A stretch of DNA of 64,000 nt from RFSX01 sp964495785 (lineage in GTDB: Bacteria; Bacteroidota; Bacteroidia; Chitinophagales; Saprospiraceae). Numbering within the stretch: position 1 is the stretch's first letter; each line of letters opens with the position of its first letter. The notes under the pieces are model-generated. The model was not told the origin of the DNA. It searched no databases and worked only from the letters and a program-made list of their open reading frames with translations. Below are positions 35,755 through 44,722 of the stretch, piece by piece. Location: positions 1 through 64,000 of the forward strand of contig CAZBXL010000012.1 of the NCBI GenBank assembly GCA_964495785.1. The letters run 5' to 3'. A program made the translations under genes and the position numbers.

Positions 35755-36360
35755 GTGGGATTACATAATTATTTTAAAATAATTTTTTCCGAGATTCGTA
35801 ATGTATTGGATTATCAACTAAACATATCAGAACAAGAACTGATACAGAAATATCAGGACTCTCAAGAGCAGGAGTGCATAGCAAAGCTCTATGAGCCTTA
35901 CATGCCTATGGTTTATGGAACATGTCTCAAGTACTTAAAAAATAGCGCCGATGCTCAAGATGCGATGATGAGTATATATGAAATTGTATCTAAAAAACTG
36001 AAGACTCATGAGATTGACAACTTTAAGCCATGGCTCTATGTGGTCACTAAGAATTTTTGTTTTGATGAATTAAGAAAGAAAAACAGACGCTTCGATAAAA
36101 AACAATTTGCAGAACATATGTATTCTGATCAAGTTTTTCATCCTGATAGTATAGAAGATGAAAAAGAGAAACGCCTACATAACTGTATAGAAAAATTGAG
36201 TACTAAACAACGTTACATTATAAAAGCCTTTTACTTTGATAAGATGAGCTATCAGCAAATAGCGGATGATAATAATATAGAGTGGTCGACGATAAGATCG
36301 AAAATTCAAAATGGAAGACGGATGCTCAAAAAATGCTTAGAAAAGAATGCACCCAAATAA
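35755..36360 (+). CDS. ECF-type sigma factor paired with the anti-sigma-like gene
   Basis: 201 residues if GTG 35755 is used; TTG 35806 (then LDYQLNISEQELIQKYQD) is an equally plausible start and nearer the usual family N-terminus. Region 2 is YEPYMPMVYGTCLKYLKNSA then AQDAMMSIYEIVSKKL and PWLYVVTKNFCFDELRKK. Region 4 is KLSTKQRYIIKAFYFDKMSY then QQIADDNNIEWSTIRSKIQN. Its end overlaps the next gene by 14 bases, so the pair is translationally coupled, as with sigma/anti-sigma modules. Divergent from the VWA gene. Confidence 0.88.
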   Translation: MGLHNYFKIIFSEIRNVLDYQLNISEQELIQKYQDSQEQECIAKLYEPYMPMVYGTCLKYLKNSADAQDAMMSIYEIVSKKLKTHEIDNFKPWLYVVTKNFCFDELRKKNRRFDKKQFAEHMYSDQVFHPDSIEDEKEKRLHNCIEKLSTKQRYIIKAFYFDKMSYQQIADDNNIEWSTIRSKIQNGRRMLKKCLEKNAPK

Positions 36361-37594
36361 AGACTATAATATACTACTCAATAAACTTATTGATGGCACG
36401 ATCACCGATCATGAAAGATGGTCGCTTGATAGAGCCAGCTTAGATGATCCGTTTCTTGCTGATGCATTAGAGGGCATCTATGATAATGAAGCAAATAGAA
36501 AACCGAATTTAGTATTAAAAGAACCATCTGAGCCTCGACAAATATCTTGGTATAAGCCTTACTTAGTTGCTGCAAGCGTCGTACTTCTATTAGGTTTTTC
36601 GTTCTTAATTATAAATAATATAGAAACAGATAATCAAAACCTTCTCGCGGATACCACAGAATCAACAAGTCAGAAGGAAAACAAACAAACAAACTCAGAT
36701 ACGCCATCTAATATTAACGATGAAGAAGTTACCATAGAGGAAAAAGAATCAGCACCATCACAGACTCTCAAAACAGAAAGTGTAAAGAAACAAATACAAA
36801 GGCCTTCAAAGAAAAGTAAGCCGAATGGGATGTCTCAAGAATCTAATAAATCAGCTTCCGACCAAAATGAAGAAAACGTTTCACCAATCATGACAGCTAT
36901 TGAGGCTGAAAAAGAAGACGTCGCGAGACAAGAATATGATGACACAAAGCAAAACGATGAGCCTATGGCTATGGCCGAAGCAATGCCATCTGGTCAAAAA
37001 AGAAACAATACCAGATCTAAGGTGGCAGTCATTGACGGTATACCTGTCAGAAAGCCCAATATTGTAAGTGGCCACGTCTATGATGAAGCCGGTCTTCCTA
37101 TAAGAGATGCCGTAGTGAAGAATGAATCGGATACAGATAGTTCATTGACAGACGCTAGTGGATTTTTTGCATTAGAACTTGATGACCAAGATAGAAATGT
37201 ACTTGTGGAATCTAGGGGATTTACACCACAGGCACAATCTGTAAAACCTGAACTATCGATCACACTAAAAAAGTCGCAGAACCAATTATCACAAAGGCCT
37301 ATGCTATTGGTAGAAACGATGGATGCGGGTCAGCTTGAGATAGAGTACAGAAGAATCTTGGACGATGGATTGGTGCAACCATTCTCAATATGTCCACAAG
37401 AAAGAAGTGCTCCGAGAAGAATTATGATGCGCATATATATTTCTGAAGAAGGTCGCTTATCAAGTCTTAATTATATGACAAATCTATCCGATAACTGTCA
37501 GCGATTGATAGAAGATAGGATAATTCAGATGTCATTGGAAGGTGCCTTCAAAGGTAAGGTGGCAGTAGTGTTTAGTTATAGTTTAAGATTGTAG
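36347..37594 (+). CDS. Probable anti-sigma factor with periplasmic CarboxypepD_reg domain
   Basis: 415 residues. A cytoplasmic N-terminal part (about 1-65; LIDGTITDHERWSLDRASLD) resembles Bacteroidota anti-sigma regions. One membrane helix (about 70-88, LVAASVVLLLGFSFLIINNI) is followed by a long Ser/Lys/Glu-rich linker, a CarboxypepD_reg-like domain (about 235-310, VSGHVYDEAGLPIRDAVVKN), and a C-terminal domain (about 330-415, RRIMMRIYISEEGRLSSLNY) resembling a TonB C-terminal fold. I infer it holds the upstream sigma factor at the membrane and senses an envelope signal. The same kind of domain occurs in the divergent VWA protein. Confidence 0.75.
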   Translation: MHPNKDYNILLNKLIDGTITDHERWSLDRASLDDPFLADALEGIYDNEANRKPNLVLKEPSEPRQISWYKPYLVAASVVLLLGFSFLIINNIETDNQNLLADTTESTSQKENKQTNSDTPSNINDEEVTIEEKESAPSQTLKTESVKKQIQRPSKKSKPNGMSQESNKSASDQNEENVSPIMTAIEAEKEDVARQEYDDTKQNDEPMAMAEAMPSGQKRNNTRSKVAVIDGIPVRKPNIVSGHVYDEAGLPIRDAVVKNESDTDSSLTDASGFFALELDDQDRNVLVESRGFTPQAQSVKPELSITLKKSQNQLSQRPMLLVETMDAGQLEIEYRRILDDGLVQPFSICPQERSAPRRIMMRIYISEEGRLSSLNYMTNLSDNCQRLIEDRIIQMSLEGAFKGKVAVVFSYSLRL

Positions 37595-37605
37595 AAAATC
37601 TGTAG

Positions 37606-38244
37606 CTATTGTAAAAAGGGGTTGTGCCTCTTCTCTGCTCCGATTGTTGTAGATGGTCCGTGACCACTGTATACGACGACATCATCACCCAGGGGCAATA
37701 ACTTTTCTTTGATACTTTGTATAAGAGTAGCATGATCTCCTCCAGGTAAATCTGTTCTACCAACACTCCCTTGAAACAAAACATCTCCAGCTATCAATTG
37801 CTTAGAATCCTTATGAAAAAATGAAATAGATGCTGGCGAATGCCCAGGTGTGAAGAACACCTCTAATGTTGTGTTACCAAACTGAAGTAGATCACCCTCG
37901 TCAAGAAAGTCTGAGATATTTGGAGACGTTGTATATGATATGCCGTACATTCTTGCTACGTTTTCCATATTGTCCAGAACGATCTGTTCTCCTTTATGAG
38001 AAGTAAGTTTGAGATTGTATTTGTCCGCTACATATTTATTACCTAATACATGATCTATATGGCAGTGTGTGTTGACTAGCTTAACTGGTGTCAGATTATT
38101 TGACTCTATATAATCGCTCAACTGTGTTTGTTCACTTGTACTGTTGCATCCTGGATCTATAATGCAACACTTTTTTGTGTCATCAGATAAGACATAAGTG
38201 TTTTCTGAAAAGTCATTAAATGTAAATGAAGCGATATTCATCAA
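37606..38244 (-). CDS. MBL-fold metallo-hydrolase (glyoxalase II-like)
   Basis: 212 residues. Metallo-beta-lactamase fold with the H-x-H-x-D-H motif in LVNTHCHIDHVLGNKYVADK, further metal His in FFTPGHSPASISFF, Asp in IAGDVLFQGSVGRTDLPGGD and His in VVYSGHGPSTTIGAEK. The end NPFLQ matches the YcbL-type group of small hydrolases. Likely a thioester or persulfide hydrolase; substrate unknown. Convergent with the anti-sigma gene (11-base gap). Confidence 0.9.
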   Translation of the reverse strand: MMNIASFTFNDFSENTYVLSDDTKKCCIIDPGCNSTSEQTQLSDYIESNNLTPVKLVNTHCHIDHVLGNKYVADKYNLKLTSHKGEQIVLDNMENVARMYGISYTTSPNISDFLDEGDLLQFGNTTLEVFFTPGHSPASISFFHKDSKQLIAGDVLFQGSVGRTDLPGGDHATLIQSIKEKLLPLGDDVVVYSGHGPSTTIGAEKRHNPFLQ

Positions 38245-38291
38245 AGTAGAATTTTATTACTGTGGTAAAACTAATAATACTTAAGTAGAAA

Positions 38292-39275
38292 TTACTTTTT
38301 TCTATCGATGACAAAATTGACTAAATCTCGCATGGCTTCTTTGGCATCAGAATTAGGAAAGCTGTCTAATGTTTTCAATGCTTTGTTTTTATAATCATGC
38401 ATTGCCTTTTCTGCATACTCAAGCCCCCCTTTGTCTTTTACGAACTGAATGACTTCTTTGATGACCTTGGGCTTAGTGGAGTGCTTTTTAATGCTTTGTA
38501 TGATGTGCTTTTTTTGTGATCTATCAGTTTGTGATAGTGCATAGATGAGTGGCAGCGTCATTTTCTTTTCTTTGATATCTATACCTCTTGGCTTACCTAT
38601 AGAGGCACTACCGTAATCAAACAAATCGTCTTTAATTTGAAAAGCAATACCGATCGTCTCCCCGAATTCCTTCATCATTTCTATTGTCGATTTATCATCA
38701 GTAACCGACGCAGTCCCGGCTCCACATGCAGAAGCAATCAGTGATGCGGTTTTTTGTCTAATGATATCATAATAGACTTTTTCTTCTATATCTAATCGAC
38801 GAGCTTTTTCTATCTGGAGTAGTTCTCCTTCACTCATTTCCTTTACAGCATTGGATACGATTTTTAATATATCAAACTCGTCATTATCTAAGGCAAGAAG
38901 TAATCCTTTAGATAGAAGATAATCTCCTACGAGTACGGCTATTTTATTTTTCCATAGAGCATTGATGGAGAAAAACCCCCTTCGCTCATTAGAATCATCT
39001 ACAACATCATCATGAACTAAGGTAGCTGTATGTAACAGCTCTATGAGAGAGGCTGCATTATAAGTGGATGGACTGATGTCTCCCCATATTTTAGCACTTA
39101 GGAATACGAATACTGGCCTGACTTGCTTGCCTTTACGCTGTACGATATAGTAAGTTATTTTGTCCAATAAGGGAACATTAGACTTCATAGACTGCCTGAA
39201 GTGCTTCTCAAAGCGGATAAGGTCCTCCGCAATGGGGTCTTTAATGGAGGCAAGTGGAGAAGCATTCATAAACAT
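38292..39275 (-). CDS. Polyprenyl diphosphate synthase
   Basis: 327 residues from ATG 39275; ATG 39269 (MNASPLASIKDPIAEDLIRF) is equally possible. Trans-isoprenyl synthase motifs: RKGKQVRPVFVFLSAKIWGD, first Asp-rich motif HTATLVHDDVVDDSNERRG, second Asp-rich motif AFQIKDDLFDYG. It lengthens isoprenoid chains, most likely the quinone side chain (octaprenyl or similar); chain length cannot be read here. Divergent from aspS. Confidence 0.93.
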   Translation of the reverse strand: MFMNASPLASIKDPIAEDLIRFEKHFRQSMKSNVPLLDKITYYIVQRKGKQVRPVFVFLSAKIWGDISPSTYNAASLIELLHTATLVHDDVVDDSNERRGFFSINALWKNKIAVLVGDYLLSKGLLLALDNDEFDILKIVSNAVKEMSEGELLQIEKARRLDIEEKVYYDIIRQKTASLIASACGAGTASVTDDKSTIEMMKEFGETIGIAFQIKDDLFDYGSASIGKPRGIDIKEKKMTLPLIYALSQTDRSQKKHIIQSIKKHSTKPKVIKEVIQFVKDKGGLEYAEKAMHDYKNKALKTLDSFPNSDAKEAMRDLVNFVIDRKK

Positions 39276-39327
39276 AATGCACAAATTAAGTCATTAGTAG
39301 CTTATGAAACATAATTTCAATACAAAA

Positions 39328-39356
39328 GTTGTTTCAAGAGCAAAATCCTATCTTTG
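39328..39356 (+). promoter_or_regulatory. Promoter of aspS (Bacteroidota type)
   Basis: -33-like GTTG (39328-39331), 17-base spacer, and TATCTTTG (39349-39356) matching TAnnTTTG exactly. The aspS ATG lies 22 bases downstream, leaving a very short leader. Confidence 0.55.
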
Positions 39357-39377
39357 CAGTCTAATTTAATAGGTAAC

Positions 39378-41153
39378 ATGTACAGAACACATAATTGCGG
39401 AGAATTAAGAGCGGATCATATAGGTCAGAACATTACATTATCAGGATGGGTACAGAAAAGTAGAGATCTTGGCGGATTGACATTCGTGGATATTAGAGAC
39501 AGATATGGAATTACTCAGTTGGTATTTAATATGGATGAGAAACCAGAGCTAACGGAGAAAGCCAGAAAACTAGGAAGAGAATACGTCATCATGGCGACAG
39601 GCGTCGTCCGAGAGAGAAGTAGTAAGAATGCGAATAGAGAAACGGGAGACATAGAGATAGATGTAACGAATCTAGATATACTTAATGCATCTAAGACACC
39701 ACCATTTACAATAGAAGACGAGACAGATGGGGGAGAAGACCTCCGTATGAAATATAGGTATCTTGATCTTAGAAGGACACCATTACAACACAATTTACTT
39801 TTCAGAAGTAAACTGGCTGTAGAGACTCGGAAGTACCTCAGTGATATAGGATTTATAGAAGTCGAGACTCCTAATTTGATTAAGAGTACACCAGAAGGAG
39901 CAAGAGACTTCGTTGTACCATCAAGAATGAATCCAGGAGAATTCTACGCATTACCACAATCACCGCAGACCTTCAAGCAGATATTGATGGTAGGTGGATT
40001 AGATAAGTATTTTCAGATCGTTAAATGCTTCAGAGATGAAGACCTGAGAGCAGATCGACAGCCTGAGTTTACTCAAATAGATTGCGAGATGTCCTTCGTG
40101 ACACGTGATCAGATATTGGATACATTTGAGGGTTTGACAAAAAACCTCTTTAAGCAGATGCTGGATGTTAAGTTAGAGGATTTTCCAAAGATGTCTTACG
40201 ATGATGCGATGGAAAGATATGGTAGTGACAAACCAGATACACGATTTGCGATGGAGCTTGTAGAGATAACAGAACTGACAAGAGGCAAAGACTTTCCCGT
40301 GTTTGATAATGCAGAATATGTAGCAGGAATACGTGCCGAGGGAATAGCAGCTTCTTATTCTAATAAGGACCTTAAGAAGCTAACGGAATGGTTACAGCGA
40401 CCGCAAATAGGATGTAAAGGTCTTGTCTATGTGAAAATAAATGAAGACGGTTCACTCAAGTCTACTGTGGGAAAATTCTATGATGATGCGACTCTACAGA
40501 CTTGGGTAGATAAGATGGGAGGACAGAAAGGTGATATACTACTTGTATTGTGTGGAGAAAAAGAAAAGACACAAAAACAACTCAATGAGTTAAGGTTAGA
40601 GATGGCCAGAAACTTAGGCTTAATGGATCCTACCGTATTTAATCCTCTCTGGGTTGTGGATTTTCCATTGCTAGAATGGGATGAAGAGTCAGAACGGTTT
40701 CATGCTATGCATCATCCATTTACAGCTCCTAAGAAAGAAGAAATTAGCAGAATGCTTGATGGAGATCACGAGACGATGAAGTCTCTCAAGGCAGACGCAT
40801 ATGACCTCGTTATCAATGGAGTAGAAATAGGTGGTGGGTCTATAAGAATACATGACAGAGAGCTGCAGTCTAAGAATTTTGATTTGTTAGGATTTACAAA
40901 AGAAGAAGCCGAAGAACAATTTGGTTTCTTATTAGGAGCATTTGAGTACGGAGCCCCTCCACATGGCGGGATAGCTTTTGGTTTTGACAGATTAAATGCC
41001 GTCATGAATGGCCAGAATTCTATAAGGGACTTCATCGCATTTCCAAAAAACACAAGTGGCCGAGATATGATGATCGATGCCCCGTCTCACATAGATACTA
41101 CTCAATTAGAGGAACTAAATCTTTCTCTTAAAGAAATCAACAAGGCTGAATAA
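39378..41153 (+). CDS. aspS: Aspartyl-tRNA synthetase
   Basis: 591 residues from ATG 39378 (MYRTHNCGELRADHIGQNIT); an in-frame extension 24 bases upstream overlaps the promoter box and is unlikely. Class II synthetase: anticodon-binding OB-fold (1-105), motif 2 FRDEDLRADRQPEFTQIDCE, bacterial GAD insertion (about 290-420), motif 3 FGFDRLNAVMNG. It charges tRNA-Asp. Length and the GAD domain are typical of bacterial AspRS. A hairpin follows at 41182. Confidence 0.97.
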   Translation: MYRTHNCGELRADHIGQNITLSGWVQKSRDLGGLTFVDIRDRYGITQLVFNMDEKPELTEKARKLGREYVIMATGVVRERSSKNANRETGDIEIDVTNLDILNASKTPPFTIEDETDGGEDLRMKYRYLDLRRTPLQHNLLFRSKLAVETRKYLSDIGFIEVETPNLIKSTPEGARDFVVPSRMNPGEFYALPQSPQTFKQILMVGGLDKYFQIVKCFRDEDLRADRQPEFTQIDCEMSFVTRDQILDTFEGLTKNLFKQMLDVKLEDFPKMSYDDAMERYGSDKPDTRFAMELVEITELTRGKDFPVFDNAEYVAGIRAEGIAASYSNKDLKKLTEWLQRPQIGCKGLVYVKINEDGSLKSTVGKFYDDATLQTWVDKMGGQKGDILLVLCGEKEKTQKQLNELRLEMARNLGLMDPTVFNPLWVVDFPLLEWDEESERFHAMHHPFTAPKKEEISRMLDGDHETMKSLKADAYDLVINGVEIGGGSIRIHDRELQSKNFDLLGFTKEEAEEQFGFLLGAFEYGAPPHGGIAFGFDRLNAVMNGQNSIRDFIAFPKNTSGRDMMIDAPSHIDTTQLEELNLSLKEINKAE

Positions 41154-41154
41154 G

Positions 41155-42353
41155 CTGTATAAAAAATATAAGAATGTAAACAAAGCAGCTCTTACCTTAG
41201 AGCTGTTTTGCCTTGTTACTTATCTTTTATTCTCTTTATTTTTCTACAAAGAGAGAACGCTATTTTTGGACAATGCTTACCAGACTTTCTTGCTGATCCA
41301 AGACAAGGGAATTGTCGTTAATGCACATAGATGGCCTGTTGTCGTTTTTAGGGTATTGCCCCTATTAGTCGTTAAGTTGGGTGGTTCAATTAATTTAATA
41401 CTGTTAGCATTTTCTTTTTCGTATACATTCATACAGTTAGTATTATATGGAGTCATACGTTTTTATAATAAAGACATATACCGATCCTGGCTATTATTGG
41501 CTCTAATGATTCTACCAGTAGCTCATAGTTTTTATTGGTGCAATTCTGAATTGAATATTGGCTTAAGTTTAGTAGTTCTTTGGGTTTCATGTATTGAAAT
41601 GAAACGACCCTGGCTTTCATTATCGATACTGTTGATCTTACCTTGGATTCATCCATTACTGGCTATTATGGTTGGAATTATTGGAGGATATTATTTCTTT
41701 TTTAACTCAGACAACAGGATTCTTGTTACTGCTCACGGGTTTCTATATGCGGCAATAACAATCGGTAAGTCTGTTTTCTTTCCTAATTGGTATGATGCTG
41801 AAAAGAACAAAATTCTTTTGCGCCAACTACAACAATACACATTATCTGAGCATAACTTAGCTTATATACTTCAGTGGGCATATTGGCCTATTGTGTTAAG
41901 TATGATAGCGGGTATTATTGCGTGCATTTATTTTAAGAAGCATTGGAGACTGCTGTATTATTCTGTAACGACTTTTTTCTACGTACTATTACAGGATGTC
42001 ATGATAAGAAACTATGATAATGTCTTCTATCATGAGGTTAGCTATTTGGTTATTTTTTTATGGTCGGNNNNNNNNNNNNNNNNNNNNNNNNNNNNNNNNN
42101 NNNNNNNNNNNNNNNNNNNNNNNNNNNNNNNNNNNNNNNNNNNNNNNNNNNNNNNNNNNNNNNNNNNTCTCCTTTCGAATCAATTCTCATCAGTAGTATA
42201 GATGGTCCATCTAAGACTCTACTCTTTGCCAAAAGTCCTAAGGATTTTATCACAACTGACTCAGTTTTTATAAGCCACTTTGGGCAGATTCCTTTAAATG
42301 AATTAGATACGACATACTTTAACCTGGAGTATAAAGCATATATCAAGCAATAA
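41155..42353 (+). CDS. Polytopic membrane protein with atypical start, gap inside
   Basis: The first TTG in frame is 41266, but the frame is open from 41119 and encodes a convincing first membrane helix (ALTLELFCLVTYLLFSLFFY) ahead of KERTLFLDNAYQTFLL, which resembles the start of a Bacteroidota membrane family I recall. No ATG/GTG/TTG exists in this extension; CTG 41155 (or 41146) is the best candidate. About eight further helices are visible before the gap (42068-42167). After it the same frame gives FESILISSIDGPSKTLLFAK and ends at 42353. Function unknown. Begins 1 base after the aspS stop. Confidence 0.6.
41182..41209 (+). terminator. Terminator-like hairpin after aspS
   Basis: Arms AAAGCAGCTC (41182-41191) and GAGCTGTTTT (41200-41209), 10 pairs including one G-T, with an 8-base loop and ending in four T. 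It is placed 29 bases after the aspS stop. It falls inside the probable N-terminal coding part of the next gene, so it may attenuate rather than fully stop transcription. Confidence 0.55.
42068..42167. other. Assembly gap (100 N) in the membrane protein gene
   Basis: Exactly 100 N. Coding potential on both sides is in keeping with one gene; size of the missing piece unknown. Confidence 0.95.
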
Positions 42354-42460
42354 ATTATTAGAATAATCTAAATATAAATTTAGGCAAATCTAAATATTGG
42401 GATTACATTATGTCCAAATTCAATATTTTTATGATATAACAAAACAAAAATCACTTACAA

Positions 42461-43711
42461 ATGAGCATTGTAGAAATGAAAGTCCCTACGATAGGGGAGT
42501 CAATAACTGAAGTAACATTATCATCGTGGTTAAAAAAGGACGGAGATTATGTCAAGTTAGATGAGCCTATATGTGAATTTGAATCAGATAAAGCCACATT
42601 AGAGTTTCCTGCTGAAGCGGCAGGTAAGTTGATTCATGTTGCAGCAGAAGACGATGACTTAGAGATAGGTGCTCTTGTAGCTAAGATAGATACGAGTGTA
42701 GCAGCACCTTCAGGATCAAGTGAATCATCTGCTCCTCCAGCAGCTGAGAAAAAAGAAGAAGCACCCAAGCAAGAACCAGTAAAGGAAGAGGTCAAAGTAG
42801 CAGAAGCGCCTAAGGCAGATACCTATGCATCGGGGCATCCGTCACCTGCAGCAGCTAAGATAATGAGAGAAGGTAACGTGGACCCATCTGGCGTAAGTGG
42901 TACAGGTAAGGACGGAAGAATAACTAAAGAAGATGCACAGAAAGCAGTAAGCCAACCACAATCTCAACCGTCATCAGGACACACACAAATTCCTATAGCG
43001 GCATTCAGTAGAGAGCAGAGAACAGAGAAGCTGAGTCGTATGAGGCGTACAATAGCAACAAGGTTAGTTGCTGCTAAGAATAACACAGCTATGCTGACGA
43101 CCTTTAACGAGGCAGATATGTCAGCGATATTTAAACTAAGAAAAACATACCAAGAAAAATTCGTAGAAAAGTATGGAGTTAAGTTAGGCTTCATGTCCAT
43201 CTTTGCTAAAGCCTGTGCACAGGTGCTCATGGAAATGCCTGATGTTAACGCGACTCTTGATGGTGATTCTCATGTTATCTATAATGATTATGTAGACATA
43301 TCAATAGCAATATCTACGCCTACCGGATTAGTTGTACCTCCCGTTAAGAATGTAGAGTCATTAGGTTTTGCAGAAGTTGAACTTGCCATTAAGGCATTAG
43401 CTGTCAAAGCGAGAGAAGGATCACTTAGTCTTGACGAGATGAAAGGTGGGACATTTACCATTACTAATGGTGGCGTATTTGGATCTATGATGAGTACACC
43501 GATTCTCAATCAGCCACAATCGGCGATATTAGGTATGCACAATATCATACAAAGACCGGTAGCTATAGATGGGGAAGTGGTTATCAGACCGATGATGTAT
43601 CTGGCGATGTCATATGATCATAGAATAATTGATGGTAGCACTTCTGTTACATTCTTAGTTAAGGTCAAAGAACTTCTTGAAGATCCTGTGAAGTTATTAA
43701 TGAGTTTATAA
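42461..43711 (+). CDS. sucB: 2-oxoglutarate dehydrogenase E2 (dihydrolipoyl succinyltransferase)
   Basis: 416 residues. Lipoyl domain with PTIGESITEVTLSSWLKKDG and lipoyl Lys in FESDKATLEFPAEA; an Ala/Pro/Lys/Glu-rich linker; subunit-binding domain (SPAAAKIMREGNVDPSGVSG); catalytic domain with RMRRTIATRLVAAKNNTAML and YDHRIIDGSTSVTFLVKVKE. The short linker and the E-S-I-T-E-V lipoyl motif are typical of OdhB/SucB. No E1 (sucA) is adjacent, unlike the usual sucAB order. Promoter region 42354-42460 shows no clear box. Confidence 0.93.
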   Translation: MSIVEMKVPTIGESITEVTLSSWLKKDGDYVKLDEPICEFESDKATLEFPAEAAGKLIHVAAEDDDLEIGALVAKIDTSVAAPSGSSESSAPPAAEKKEEAPKQEPVKEEVKVAEAPKADTYASGHPSPAAAKIMREGNVDPSGVSGTGKDGRITKEDAQKAVSQPQSQPSSGHTQIPIAAFSREQRTEKLSRMRRTIATRLVAAKNNTAMLTTFNEADMSAIFKLRKTYQEKFVEKYGVKLGFMSIFAKACAQVLMEMPDVNATLDGDSHVIYNDYVDISIAISTPTGLVVPPVKNVESLGFAEVELAIKALAVKAREGSLSLDEMKGGTFTITNGGVFGSMMSTPILNQPQSAILGMHNIIQRPVAIDGEVVIRPMMYLAMSYDHRIIDGSTSVTFLVKVKELLEDPVKLLMSL

Positions 43712-43724
43712 AACGAAATAGATA

Positions 43725-44228
43725 ATGACATTTGGTGATTTTTTAGCGCATCTGAATACGAATCCATTTTATATTGTATTCTATTTCTTGATAATTCCGA
43801 TAGCTGCTTTACTTATTAATATTGTAGCAAAAGGAGAAGGGCATAATAGTCCGTGGTGTGGTATCTATTCAGGTCTGATATATATGGTCGTGGTACCGGG
43901 TATCTTTTCTATATTATTGAATGTCTATCATATGCTTTTTGAAAAACAAAGCATCTATGACGCTAATGTTATCTCACAGATATTACCTATCATAAGCATG
44001 TTCGTCACTTTATATATTATAAGACGTAATGTGGACTTTAAGAGAATACCTGGTTTTGGAAGAATGACAAGTTTCTTAGGGACGGTGACTGCTGTGATGT
44101 TGATTCTATTTATTCTTAATAAGACACATCTTATTGCATTTACTTATATCAAGTTTCATTACATCATCTTGATGTTGATTGCATTATTTGTATTTATAAG
44201 ATTCGGCGCTAAGCGATTGTTTAGCTGA
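43725..44228 (+). CDS. Small multi-pass membrane protein
   Basis: 167 residues with four to five predicted helices (about 15-35, 46-66, 86-104, 117-136, 143-160), among them FYIVFYFLIIPIAALLINIV and GIYSGLIYMVVVPGIFSILL. No family recognised. Begins 13 bases after the sucB stop, so it is probably co-transcribed. Function not assigned. Confidence 0.75.
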   Translation: MTFGDFLAHLNTNPFYIVFYFLIIPIAALLINIVAKGEGHNSPWCGIYSGLIYMVVVPGIFSILLNVYHMLFEKQSIYDANVISQILPIISMFVTLYIIRRNVDFKRIPGFGRMTSFLGTVTAVMLILFILNKTHLIAFTYIKFHYIILMLIALFVFIRFGAKRLFS

Positions 44229-44233
44229 TCTTT

Positions 44234-44674
44234 CTAATCTTCTTTTCCTAATCGATTAAGAACATTGACAATGAGATTGAGTTCTCGTTCATATATGGAA
44301 GAGAAAATTGGTTTTAATTCTTTCTCCCCAAAACCGTCAAAATCCTGTATAATCTCAAGACCCTCATGTGTAAGATATAGGTGAAATTCTCTTTTGTTTT
44401 CTGGATTAGCTCTTTTCTGGATTAGATGATCACTTTGTAACTTATTCAGTATTCTTGATATTGAGGCCACTTCTTTGTGTAATAATGCAGAAAGATTCTT
44501 TTGATTTATTCCCCTATTGATTGAGATTTCATTCAGAACGAACCATTGATCAAAGGTCAAACCTATACCCGAATCTATTAGAGTCCTGCTAATTTGTTCT
44601 TTGATCAGCTTACGGCCATTGTCTATAGATAGAAATAGTGACTTGTATATATTAGTTTTACGTGAATTTGACAT
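44234..44674 (-). CDS. MarR-family transcriptional regulator
   Basis: 146 residues. Winged helix with GLTFDQWFVLNEISINRGIN, recognition region LHKEVASISRILNKLQSDHL and wing KRANPENKREFHLYLTHEG. Such proteins repress envelope, efflux or stress genes and respond to small molecules. It is divergent from the glycosyltransferase gene 48 bases away, which is a candidate target. Confidence 0.9.
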   Translation of the reverse strand: MSNSRKTNIYKSLFLSIDNGRKLIKEQISRTLIDSGIGLTFDQWFVLNEISINRGINQKNLSALLHKEVASISRILNKLQSDHLIQKRANPENKREFHLYLTHEGLEIIQDFDGFGEKELKPIFSSIYERELNLIVNVLNRLGKED

Positions 44675-44722
44675 TGATCTGTTGCTATCTAACCATACCT
44701 AATTGAATAGTAAAATACAACT

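Noticed and set aside
40766..41053. Minus-strand frame inside aspS
   Set aside because: Shadow of the aspS motif 3 region.
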